Shown here: positions 46,054-55,595 of the stretch, one piece after another | Position numbering within the stretch: the stretch's first letter is position 1 | How the letters are laid out: each line of letters opens with the position of its first letter | Assembly: GCA_018340375.1 (NCBI GenBank) | Contig: JAFFJZ010000010.1 | Span: forward strand, 12,772,001-12,836,000 | DNA from: Gonatopus flavifemur | Lineage: Eukaryota; Arthropoda; Insecta; Hymenoptera; Dryinidae | Direction of reading: 5' to 3' | Length of the DNA: 64,000 nt | Made by a program: the position numbers and the translations under genes | Notes under the pieces: model-generated | Told to the model about the DNA's origin: nothing | The model's input: the letters and a program-made list of their open reading frames with translations, nothing else | Database searches by the model: none

Positions 46054-49000
46054 TTTCTGAAGTTCGAATCGTTTATAGAAATCCACAAAATCTGATGAAT
46101 CATCGGTGTTTATCTTCTCGAATTAACTAAAAACAAGAATGCCACCACAATTGTGTGGGTCTCTAACAGTCGAGTATTCCGTTATTCGATTAACAATTCG
46201 GTTCAATAAACGATTCAAACTTCAGCAACATATTAGAGTTTGCATTCCATGCTTCAAAAGTAGAAACCCCACTATGTGAAAAATGTACAACAGAGAACCC
46301 TACTAAACTTAATTTACTGCCCTTTATCCAAAAGCACGGCTGAATACTTGAGCGCTAAACCTACAAAATGAATTGTAAACTAAAATAAAAGGCATACGTT
46401 TGATCTTGAGAATCCAAAATGAGAATAACATAACGTACCTGAAAGCGAGAAAGGGACGAAGCTAGCAAACAATCATGGGATCTTTTCTCAAAGACATCAT
46501 GTGTAAAGAAAAGACATATGAATATCTTTCTTCAGAATTGAAAATGAACTGCACACAAGCGCTTGATCTACTTCGAAAAGATGGACGAAATTTAAGCAAC
46601 AATGAACGAAATAGAGCATAATTAGTTGAGCTCTCATTTCGTGATATGTTTCTACAGACAGAAGTTACATGTTCATTCTAATTAAAAGGAAGTACAGAAT
46701 AATCCCAAGCAATTTAAACCCTAAATATCTGGTACACAGTGGAGATAAATAAATATCATTGACATAACGTGCCAATTCATGGACCATACAATTGCTTTTA
46801 TAGGATTCAAAAGTAGGATTCAGTTTGATGTTACACTCATCTATGAGCAAAGGTGAAGTATACAGATAGATATAGAACGAAGGGAGCCCAGACAAGAATC
46901 TTGGGGTACACTTTAAGTGACAGGAATCTATTTGGAACGATCCTTAGAACTCCTAACAGCTTGCATTCGACCAGACAGATAGATATCTTGAAAGAAGTAA
47001 GATTTTTGATGAGTAGAGAGTGATTGAAAGCGTGTAAAGTTCTATCCCATCAATAGAGTGATCATGCGCTTATCAATCGCTTCACGGGCCTCATTAGCCA
47101 ATTTCAAGAGAGCAGTTTGAGTAGAGCAGTGAAACCATACTTATACGGGTCAGAGAGTTCGCGGTCAAGAAATCATATAACAAGCGACAGACAATCTTTT
47201 CAAGTACTTTGAATGATTCACAGAGGATAGAAATGGAACGAAAATCGCGTGAAGATTGTGTATCGGTTGTTTTAGAAATTGGTGTGATAAAAGAACCGTT
47301 CCCAGATATCGGGAAAAATAGATACCCAGAGATGTAGCTTGAAATATAAATTCATGCAACATTATGCATGGTAAACTCTAACTTGCGATTATAATTTCGT
47401 GATAACAAAAAGTAAAACAAACATGATTAGCAATGATTTGGCAGCTTCGATAGTAGGAAATTAAAGCATTGCTTTGAGTTTTTGATGAACTATAATTTGA
47501 CCATTCTTGAAGACCTTCTCTCAATGCATTCAATGCTGATTCTATTATTCAATTTTCTAAAGAAAAAATTAATCAATTTGACAATCTTATTATGTTGTCA
47601 TCTTCAATACATTTATCCAAAATAAATTGTGGTAATTGTTGAAATGCATTTTGAATGATAATTATCAGTAATTGAGTACTCGACAAACCAAAGAATGTTA
47701 TCATTTTGATTATACAACTTGGAAATTTCAATTACAATTACAATTCTTTTCAAACACATAATTGAATTAAAATTTGTATTTCAAATAAAATTTTAATTCA
47801 AAACTCTAAAATTTTTGGTATCATTTAGAATGATTTAAGAAATTTTTCTTCCGAGTATTCAAGTATTTTTGAGAAACCTTACACGAAAGATTTGGCTCAC
47901 ATCACAAGTCGAACAATTTTGACAGTTTTTATTATTCGAAGACTAATTCACACCAAATTTATCCACGAGCCAATGATTCCCAATGATTCAAGATACGAAG
48001 TTCTCTTCAAAGTGTGCGTAAGACAAATTAATATGTGCTCAAGTGAGTATGGATTTTGAGTATTCAATACTGGAGTTCATGCATCAATGACATCTAGAAC
48101 ATCAAATTCTAATTTTTGAGAGCACGAATTCAAATTTGTTACAATTAAAGTTAATTTTCTGTGAAAATTTTGTTACGACAAATAACTGCATTTAAAATGA
48201 GAAATTTCAGCGAGTATTAAAGATACCACTTTGATATCGACTGTGATTATGATATTATATTTCGAACACGGTAACGTGAGGTAGAAACTGATGCTAATGA
48301 CATACGATTTCACCATTTTGACCTTGTAAACGTAAACTTCATGTCTTTAATACTTTCTTCCATTTGCGTTGTCTGAAATGAAAACATGGATAAGTTTTTC
48401 ACGAGAGAACTTTACGTTGTTTTTTGCATTCAGTATTCATCGTTGTAAACTGATCACAAAATGCTACTTGTTCAGCATTCATCGTTTTCACGATATTGTG
48501 AGAGATTTTTTTACAAAAAGTTCAAATCTTAGGCAAAATAGCTTTCGGAAGTTTAAAATACTTCCTAATTCTAGAAGATATTTTTAAAAGTCATCTTTCA
48601 TAGCCATGTTTTGGAATTACAAAGTATTTTAGATATCCAAAACATTTTATTGGGTTGCGCATAAGAGTCTTTAAACTGTTCAATGTATGAAAATATCCTT
48701 CTCATGCTCATTTCTATGGGAATATAGTGTGTCAATTGTAATAACTATGAAATTTTTGTTTTCGCGATAAAATTTCAAGTCCACAAAATGGTGAGTCTGA
48801 AGAGGATATACTACAACCAGATGCCTCACTCCAAATTCTTTCTGGATCCACTCCTGAAAATTACATATTTAAAGTAATTAAAGAGTCGATTCAAGATTTT
48901 TTCAAAAAGTTGAGTCATTGGGACAGCCACACGCTATTAATTCGACTGTGGATAGCCAGTAAAAAATACCAATGTCTCGATAATAGCTAATTTTCTCTGG

Positions 49001-51226
49001 GAGCTGACACATCTCTCCGATTTGCTACTAAGAAGGGAGATTCATCGATACATTTGAATTTCATTCAACTACTCATCAACAAATTTTACCTTGTAAAACA
49101 TTAGCTTGTGTCACACTAGTGTGAATTTTTCTTAGAAGCAGATAGATTTTCAGTAAAACTAGATTTATACCTGAAGTGCTTAATTGAATCACACCTATCT
49201 CAATTAACCTGTAATACTTGCAAAGTTCTTTATAAGATACCAGACTTGTACATTAGTGAAGATTCACTCCCCCCCCCCTCCCCTTCTATAATATTTCGAG
49301 TTTTTCAATAAAGATTCGAATGATGTCACAATTATCGTCTTCAAAATTACTACAAAAGTAATAAAAAAAATATCACATCTTTTTAAAGGAATATTCATTC
49401 ATCGCAAAATATATGCGAAAATGAAACTCCTTGTTTCACTTTGGCAAGTGCTCAATTTGTACCACACATGAATCATAGGTACAGAGATATTTTATTCATG
49501 TTAATAAATAAATGATCAAGCGTGATGACTGCATCCAAACTCTGTACTACACATTGCTTTGTTCCAATGCACTTTTATGTATATTCAATTCATGCAGTTG
49601 CATAAATACAGAGCATAGTGTCGCAAAATGATCCAACAGTATGACTCCAATATATATATCTCATCTGTTAGTTTTGCGTACATTGAAGAAATTAAAAGAG
49701 AAATTCAACTGCAAACTGAAATTGCATCAAATCTAGGAATATGAAATGAATGTTGCTGACTCAGTTATGAGATACCTGTATGTACTAAAAAAAAAGCATC
49801 ATTTTTCATTAATATTTTCTTGTGATGTAATAAAATATAGAAGCTGAAAAAAAATGATTATTAATGATTTATCAAGTAAAATGAGACACACTTGAAAAAT
49901 TAAAAATTTTATGAATGAATAATCATTTTCACTTCAAGTTATTTCAATTATTCAACTGGAAATAGTGTGTGATTTGGAAGAGATGTGAGAATAAAGAGAA
50001 AAAAAAAAACACAAGCAAAAAAGACCAAACATCGTTGGAGAAAATCCATTGTCAATGACATAGAATGTCAAATGAAACTAAAGATCAGTTAATTTGGGAG
50101 CTATTCGGTAGGAAAGTGGTGTAAGAAAAATGAAAAAAAAATGAAATTTTAACCTGTTGAGCTTGATGATTGGCGTTAGGACCCACGCTGTTGGGATCTC
50201 CATTCTCTTTTCCCCAAAAACATTTAACAATACAACCATTAATCTCAGTGTTATGCGTAGACTCGATGGCATGCGTAGCAGCTTCCTTAGTGGTGAATTT
50301 AATGAAGGCGTATCCTTTATCTTTAAATACTCTTATATCTTGTATGGTACCGAATGGTGCAAAAGTTTTGGTTATCAGTTCGTCCGTGATACCATTTGTA
50401 AAGCCTCCACAATATACAGTACAGTTGGTTGGGCTGCTTTGGTTATATACCTGTTCAAGGAATCAAAAGAAAACAACAAAGATGGTTTAGCATTCGAATA
50501 ACGATACGTATATTATGAAAAGCGACAAATGACATAAACTGTTTGTATAAAAGAGAACAAATGAAGAATCATGTATGGAAGGGAACATATCGAGTTGGAA
50601 TGAAGCAAAAGGAAATGAGGTAAAACAATGTGCATTACCTCTTCGTAATTGGGTTTGGTACTGTTAGAATGTCTTGGCCTGTCAGCTCTTGGCGGAGGTG
50701 GTTTTCTAGTAGACCAATTCGTTCTGATGCTTCTTGATCCAAGCCACTGACCGTTCATCGCCGTTATCGCCGCCTCGGCATCCGATTTTTTAACAAAAGA
50801 TACAAAAGCATATCCTTTACTCTTCAAAGTTTGAGGATCTTTAACAATTCTGCAGTTGCTAATTTCGCCGAAAGGCGAAAAAGCTTCCTTTAACGTTTGA
50901 GTTTCGATTTCTGGAGACAGATCACCAACAAATATGTGATGATGATTACTCGTGTCTAGCTTGGGTTGATTTCCAGGGCTTGTAGCCCAGTTAACCTTCA
51001 TCTGCTTGTCCAGGAATGACCGATTGTTCATGGCGCCCAGTGCCGTGGACGCACACGCATGATGCGTAAATTCTATAAAAGCATAAGGATCGTTTCCCGG
51101 TTCTCTTATGATCTTGCATCCTTTGACTTGGCCAATTGGGGAAAAAAGTGCGCATAATAATTCTTCGGTCACTGAATTATCTAGATTTCCCACATAAAGT
51201 GTTCGCGGATTGCTTTCGTCGCTCAT
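44700..51226 (-). CDS. Rox8: TIA1/TIAR (Rox8) RNA-binding protein, three RRMs
   Basis: On the minus strand, coding exons 51226-50639, 50450-50154 and 44990-44700 join in phase 0 to give 391 residues, close to human TIA1 (386). RRM1 (residues 8-80) has RNP2 LYVGNL and RNP1 PYAFIEF; RRM2 (95-175) has IFVGDL and GYAFVSF; RRM3 (205-280, exon 2) has VYCGGF and GYAFIKF. The third exon is the Gln/Tyr/Pro-rich prion-like tail (QYYGQYYGQQAQYM). TIA1 proteins bind U-rich RNA, guide alternative splicing and seed stress granules. Donors are GAG|GTAATG and CAG|GTTAAA; acceptors are TTGAACAG and TACATAG. Intron 1 is 188 bp and intron 2 is 5.2 kb, with a retrotransposon relic inside. The minus-strand AATAAA complements at 44258-44267 are candidate poly(A) signals. 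Confidence 0.97.
46018..46053. repeat. GCAA tetranucleotide microsatellite
   Basis: Eight tandem AAGC/GCAA units with a single degenerate unit at the end. Confidence 0.9.
46680..47320 (-). pseudogene. Relic of a non-LTR retrotransposon reverse transcriptase
   Basis: Read on the minus strand from about 47320 down, broken frames show reverse-transcriptase landmarks in order: DFRSISILCESFKVLEKIV (compare DFRPISIL..LSKVLEKI), then YDFLTANS, PYKYGFTALLKL, DKRMITLLMG, YLSGRMQAVRSS, IPVT, SVPQDSCLGSL (the GVPQGS.LGP block) and KLNP. This is the fingerprint of Jockey/CR1-type elements. Stops and frameshifts interrupt it repeatedly, no YADD box is readable and no endonuclease domain is seen. It is an old, dead, 5'-truncated insertion lying in the large intron of Rox8, in the same orientation as that gene. 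Confidence 0.85.
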
Positions 51227-51802
51227 GCTCGTGTTAATTCAAAACGCGAACGTCCTTATTTCACTAATTTGTCTTCTTAATTTTGTATGAACTTAATTTA
51301 CAAATCACACCTCCAGTGCGCGCCGCATATATCTACTTCGGCATCAGAATATTTCCCGTTTTCTCGCGTTTTCCAAGGAACACGGACGGTTGAATAAGAA
51401 GCTACACCCAGACTCTACGTCATGCTAAAATAAAATGGCCGTTCTGCTACACGACCGTGTACCCTCTTTTATATACGAACATAAATATGTTAAAACTGTT
51501 CGAAGTTAAAATCAAATTATCAAAATTCGTATATGAGTTGATTGATATTTTTATAATGTACCAAATCTTGTTTGTAATGAATAGTTTGATTCCGTTGTGT
51601 AACAATAAACACGTGTTATTTTGTGTATCGTCTGTGATGGTTTCATAACCGATACCGCGAAAACTTTCGACATTGGTGGCATTTATGCCGACTTCACAAA
51701 ACTTTAAAGGGCATAACACAATTCCAGATAGCAACCATTTTAGGTTCATATCTCGTGAAATGGTAGGGTTCGGAATATTGAGCTCTCAGTACAGGGTATT
51801 TC
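51227..51802. promoter_or_regulatory. 5' UTR and promoter region of Rox8
   Basis: Sequence upstream of the Rox8 start codon, less AT-rich at 51310-51380 (GTGCGCGCCGC). A minus-strand 5' UTR and promoter are expected here. No TATA box or initiator can be fixed from sequence alone. Recent repeats begin only at about 51780. Confidence 0.4.
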
Positions 51803-51957
51803 CGGTAATATGCGAGAAGTCCAACCGGTAATAAACCCGACTGCTTGTCATTGGCTGAAAACTAGTGATTTCTAGTGAATTCACTAAACGTTCGTAGCCA
51901 TCAACCAATGGTAGTGGAGTCGGACCTATTACCGGTCGGGCTTCTTGCATACTACCG
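51803..51957. mobile_element. Palindrome CGGTAATATGCGAGAAG
   Basis: The left arm CGGTAATATGCGAGAAGTCC, then CGGTAATAAACCCGACTG, is mirrored by GACCTATTACCGGTCGGG and CTTCTTGCATACTACCG. The centre has CATTGGC and ACCAATGG, and an AACTAGTGATTTCTAGTGAA hairpin. Same family as 437-553; related words also occur at 53166-53232. Confidence 0.75.
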
Positions 51958-51974
51958 TGTTTCCGACAGCTGCT

Positions 51975-52121
51975 CAGCGTTGCCAGTATTCCCTAGAAAA
52001 ATCTTCAGCATCTGATGATTGGTTATTTCTTGTACAATCGGCCAATCATATTTTCAATTTGGAAAGAAATGACCAATGCCAAAAAATCTGAAGATTTTTC
52101 TAGGGAATACTGGCATCACTG
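51975..52121. mobile_element. hAT-type palindromic MITE CAGCGTTGCCAG
   Basis: 147 bp; the ends CAGCGTTGCCAGTATTCCC and GGGAATACTGGCATCACTG are flanked by a perfect 8-bp duplication CAGCTGCT (51967-51974, 52122-52129). The loop holds GATTGG, GCCAATC and ACCAATG words. Confidence 0.9.
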
Positions 52122-52134
52122 CAGCTGCTGCACA

Positions 52135-52264
52135 GGGTGCTTCCGATAGATTGCTGCGAGCAGAGCAAGCAAAATTTTCAACCAATAAGAAAATTAGCAA
52201 AAAAATTTTCTGAGTGGTTGACAATTTTGCTGGTTCTGCTCGGAGCAAGTTATCAGAAGCACCC
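52135..52264. mobile_element. Palindrome GGGTGCTTCCGATAG
   Basis: The arms GGGTGCTTCCGATAG...GCAAAATTTTCAACCA and TGGTTGACAATTTTGC...ATCAGAAGCACCC pair over about 55 bp. The loop has ACCAATAAG. Confidence 0.8.
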
Positions 52265-52266
52265 AT

Positions 52267-52407
52267 TAGCTTCGTTCGTTCAAGGGTGTTCTAAGTTGCT
52301 CCAACGTGCTCCAGATATTTGTGATTGGCTCTTCTAGTTATAAACATGAATTGATTGGTTTGGTGCAAGTTGGGGCAACTTAGAACACCTTAGAACGAAC
52401 GAAGCTA
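52267..52407. mobile_element. Palindrome TAGCTTCGTTCGTTC
   Basis: The arms TAGCTTCGTTCGTTC, then GGTGTTCTAAGTTGC, are mirrored by GCAACTTAGAACACC and GAACGAACGAAGCTA. The loop has two GATTGG words. Confidence 0.8.
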
Positions 52408-52413
52408 CAGTAT

Positions 52414-52512
52414 GTACAGTGCGCGAAGCGGTGCTCAATTCTCGAAAATTGTTATTTTGGACCAATCAAATGACAGCATGGAATGAATTGAGCTCCGTTT
52501 CACGCACTGTAC
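52414..52512. mobile_element. Palindrome GTACAGTGCGCGAAGCGG
   Basis: The arms GTACAGTGCGCGAAGCGG...GCTCAATTC and GAATTGAGC...TTCACGCACTGTAC pair around a loop containing GGACCAATCAAATG. Confidence 0.75.
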
Positions 52513-52894
52513 AGCAGTTGTTTGAAACACTCACATACTGGAGTAAGCGCAAAGAGAGAGAAGTGAGAAGGCTGTTTCTATCTCTTTTGAATGTTAACAT
52601 ATATAGAGACGGAAATACACCTATTTGGACTTCTTTCTCTTCTCTCTTCTTATCTTTATCACTTCAGTATGTATTGAGCTCAATATTGGTAAATATGTTT
52701 TATACCGAGGTTGCGTTATTTCGAAAAACGATTACTCCGAAATTTTGTACCCCGACAAGTTATACTCCGAAAATTCCAGTATTCCGATTATTTTCGGTCC
52801 AATTGTGTTGCTCTTGTCTTATGGATTCCAAAAGACGAATCAATCACGATTTGTCAGTACAACGAACTTTTGGAATACAACCACTGATGTATAA

Positions 52895-53110
52895 TATACA
52901 CTGGATAGTGCATAATATAGGCTTCCCGTATGCGAGCTTTTTTCCCACCGGGGCGCCGCCATGAAGGGTCATTCCACCGCCTTTCTGATTAACAACCGCG
53001 CAGGATTGGTTGATTTTATTACATCCCGTTGAATAAGGGCAATTCCACTGATATATATATAGCTTTCTAAGTGGAACACGGTCGGCGAGCTATGCACTAT
53101 GCAGTGTATA
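52895..53110. mobile_element. Element TATACACTGGATAGTGCATA
   Basis: The left end TATACACTGGATAGTGCATA is mirrored by CTATGCACTATGCAGTGTATA; the rest is unpaired and more GC-rich. It contains GGATTGGTTGATT, like the neighbouring palindromes. The target duplication is not clear. Confidence 0.6.
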
Positions 53111-53239
53111 CTATAAATCAGTGAATACAACATCGTCGAGATGGTAGCTCCTCAATACATTATTGGTTAGTATGCGATAAACCCGACTGGTAATGAGCCC
53201 GAATGGCATTTAAGCCCGACTGGCGTTAGCCTGCCTTAA

Positions 53240-53362
53240 GGTGAAATTACATGCGTGCGTTTGTCGCATGCGATATCATTAGATGAAAAGAGAAGTCCTA
53301 GGGAAAAACATCCTTTCATCTAATGATGTCGCATGCGACAAACGCATGCATGTAATATAAGC
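53240..53362. mobile_element. Palindrome ATTACATGCGTGCGTTTGTCG
   Basis: ATTACATGCGTGCGTTTGTC and GCATGCGATATCATTAGATGA are mirrored by TCATCTAATGATGTCGCATGC and GACAAACGCATGCATGTAAT. The loop is about 25 bp. Confidence 0.85.
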
Positions 53363-53512
53363 TTTACACGGCCAAATACGACACGACTGCACGTCGGTGT
53401 GAGAAAAAGGAAGGGTACAGTTGCGCGCGCAACTTAGCATGCTTTCTCCATTGCTCATAGGATGGTTGACGGGAGAGCGAAGGAGATAGCATGCTAGGTT
53501 GCGCGTGCGGAT

Positions 53513-53642
53513 GGGGGCCGAATCAACGAAAGGACAAATCAACGAAACCATTAGTTGAAAAGGATGAGGTGTATAATGTATGATGTCTCATTCTTTCCAA
53601 CTAACGGTTTCGTTGATTTGGTTTTTCGTTGATTTGGCCCCC
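53513..53642. mobile_element. GGGGGCC palindrome with AATCAACGAAA words
   Basis: The ends GGGGGCCGAATCAACGAAAG and TTTTTCGTTGATTTGGCCCCC enclose further ATCAACGAAACC/GGTTTCGTTGAT words. AT flanks both sides, but since the surrounding arms are themselves palindromic this may be coincidence. Confidence 0.75.
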
Positions 53643-53673
53643 ATCCGTGCGTGCAACCGTACCCTCCCTTTTT

Positions 53674-53844
53674 GGCAGGGGGTCATTTTGCCGAAAAATT
53701 TTTTCGCCGAATAAACTTAATTCGATAATCGCTAGTCATTTCTAGAGATCACTACGAAATCTCCTAGCGATTTCTAGAGGTGACTATCGATTGTCAAATT
53801 ACAGTGTATTCGGCGAAAAACGTTTTCGGCAAAAAGACCCCCAA
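53674..53844. mobile_element. GGGGGTC palindrome with CCGAAAA words and an 11-bp direct repeat
   Basis: The arms GGGGGTCATTTTGCCGAAAA and TTTTCGGCAAAAAGACCCCC enclose a loop with CTAGCGATTTCTAGAGGTGAC words. It is flanked by the 11-bp direct repeat CCTCCCTTTTT (53663-53673, 53845-53855), formed by splitting the right arm of the element 53385-53872. Confidence 0.75.
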
Positions 53845-53931
53845 CCTCCCTTTTTCACACCGACGTACAGTCACATCTGCGTGAGTAACGTTTGACTCCG
53901 ATCTGAGGACACTGAGTGGACCTCCTGTAAC

Positions 53932-54263
53932 CAGGGATGGGTTCTGTGCGCGTGAGATAAGTAATATGCGTTCACTATGCACAGATTATGCATAAAACAT
54001 GTAGAATACGCAGAAAATGCAGAAAATGCATAAAACATTGCAAAATTAATTCCGACTTGAAATTCAAAATTCAGAATATAAGAAATGGATATTTATGGGG
54101 GTTGAAATGGTGAACAATTCATAGTTTTAAAATTATAACCCAACTTGACCATAAAAAAAGATGATGCAGAAAACCCCCTTTAGTTATCTGCATTATCTGC
54201 ATGAGTTTTATGCGCACATTATTCCTTGCATAAAACCTACCGTATTATGCGTACCCAACCCTG
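53932..54263. mobile_element. hAT-type element CAGGGATGGGT with ATGCA-word core
   Basis: The ends CAGGGATGGGTTC and GTACCCAACCCTG are flanked by CCTGTAAC and CCTGTGAC (7 of 8 match). The core repeats ATGCATAAAAC/GCAGAAAATGC words and their inverses. Confidence 0.8.
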
Positions 54264-54339
54264 CCTGTGACACAAAATTTTCCGTTGTGTATAATTACAT
54301 GTAAAATCGAGAAATTTTATCAATCATTTCAAGAACCTT

Positions 54340-54459
54340 CCCTGTTACAAATAATCCATAAAATCTCATTGACGAATGGAAAAATTAATAGGTTTCAATG
54401 AAATTCAATCAGAAGTTTCACCATTCGTAATAGGATTCAATAGAACATTTTCACCTGGG
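54340..54459. mobile_element. CCCTGTTAC...TCACCTGGG element
   Basis: 120 bp flanked by TT (54338-54339, 54460-54461). It is an inverted copy of the family at 41758-41887. It lies only 6 bp from the next element. Confidence 0.8.
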
Positions 54460-54465
54460 TTGGTA

Positions 54466-55071
54466 ACCGAAGAGAACATGAAGCTTCAGCGAACGTTCAG
54501 ATCAGATGTGTATAGATCGGGCCGAAGGTTCATTAGAGCTAACTTTTATATTCACAAACGTTTGACAAAGGTTCTACGAACGTTGAAATGTCCGCCTCGA
54601 AATACGTCCAGGAAACGTAGATGAAACGTTCGCTGAAGGTTCATTGAAGGTTTGACGAAGCTTCGCAACAATATCTATACTTATATTAATTTTGATCAAT
54701 TTATATGAAAAATAAATTAATCAATAAACACAAATTATTATAAATTAATCGAAGTATAGATATTTTTGTAAAGCTTCGTCAAACCTTCGATGAACCTTCA
54801 GCGAACGTTCCATCTATGTTTCCTGAACGTATTTCGAGGCGGACATTCCAACGTTCGTAGAACCTTTGTCAAACGTTTGTGAATCTAAAAGTTAGCTCTA
54901 CCCACATAGCACTGAAAGTTCTCTAAACGTTGTCAGAACCTTTAGAGAACTTTAAACGTTTTAGAAACGTTCTCAGAATGTTCTCAAAACTTTCATGCTA
55001 CGTGGGTAATGAACCTTCGGCCCGATCTATACAGATCTGAACATTCGCTGAAGCTTCATGTTCTCTTCGGG
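54466..55071. mobile_element. CCCGAAGAGAAC family copy carrying a nested element
   Basis: The ends ACCGAAGAGAACATGAAGC and GCTTCATGTTCTCTTCGGG with AACGTTC/GAAGGTTC words in long arms and an AT-rich loop (about 54670-54770). Removing the 118 bp of the nested element and its duplicated TA leaves 488 bp, compared with 503 bp in the other three copies. Confidence 0.85.
54901..55016. mobile_element. CCCACATAGCACTG element, nested, with empty-site proof
   Basis: 116 bp; the ends CCCACATAGCACTGAAAG and CTTTCATGCTACGTGGG are flanked by TA (54899-54900, 55017-55018). The paralogs at 60552-60570 and 63230-63248 read GTTAGCTCTAATGAACC with a single TA and no insertion. The core uses AACGTTCTCAG/TCTAAACGTT words. 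Confidence 0.92.
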
Positions 55072-55595
55072 AAATTCGGATTCAGCACGATATCCCTTAC
55101 CAAAAAACCCGATATCGGAATTCCTCGGTCAATCACCAGTTGTATTAATACTATCCGAAACCTATCATGATGTTTCATTATTGCACAAGTCCCAGAAACA
55201 TACAACATCTACGATAATTATCTAATATAAACCCGATATAGATATCTATTGGGAAACCATCGGGTTGCTGGTTCGGTTTTATATCGGATAATTATCGTAG
55301 ATATTGTATTTTTGTCGGACTTGTCTGATAAATAAACAACACGATAGATCTCGAATAGTATTAATATAACTGATGATTGAACGATGAAATCCCCATGTCT
55401 GGGTTTTTTTATAAGGAATTAGATGAAATATTGGATTCCTCGAAAATTCCAGATCTTTTCATGAAATACATTTTGGCAGTGTTACACCAACGAAAATGTG
55501 ACCAGTTGTGTAACTTTATGACCATAAGTGATAATAAGCCACTTAAGCCATATAATCAAATGGCGTGTTAGCTCAAGCTGTTGAGAGGATACCAG

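Larger units (their letters stand above)
44991..50153 (-). other. Rox8 intron 2
   Basis: A 5.2-kb intron. It holds the reverse-transcriptase relic (46680-47320), a fragment of the 24675-24890 family (about 45375-45430), a GCAA microsatellite (46018-46053) and a C-rich tract (49268-49284). Compared with the flanking repeat fields it contains few recent inverted-repeat elements. Confidence 0.6.
53385..53872. mobile_element. Palindrome GACTGCACGTCGGTGTGAG with insertions
   Basis: The left arm GACTGCACGTCGGTGTGAGA, then GGGTACAGTTGCGCGC, is mirrored by GCGTGCAACCGTACCC and TCACACCGACGTACAGTC. The right arm is split by 53674-53844. The middle is the CAACGAA-word palindrome 53513-53642. Confidence 0.75.

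Noticed and set aside
52419..52964. 181-residue plus-strand frame MREAVLNSRKLL...
   Set aside because: It begins in a palindromic element, crosses word-repeat sequence, has no recognisable domain and shows no coding-like composition.
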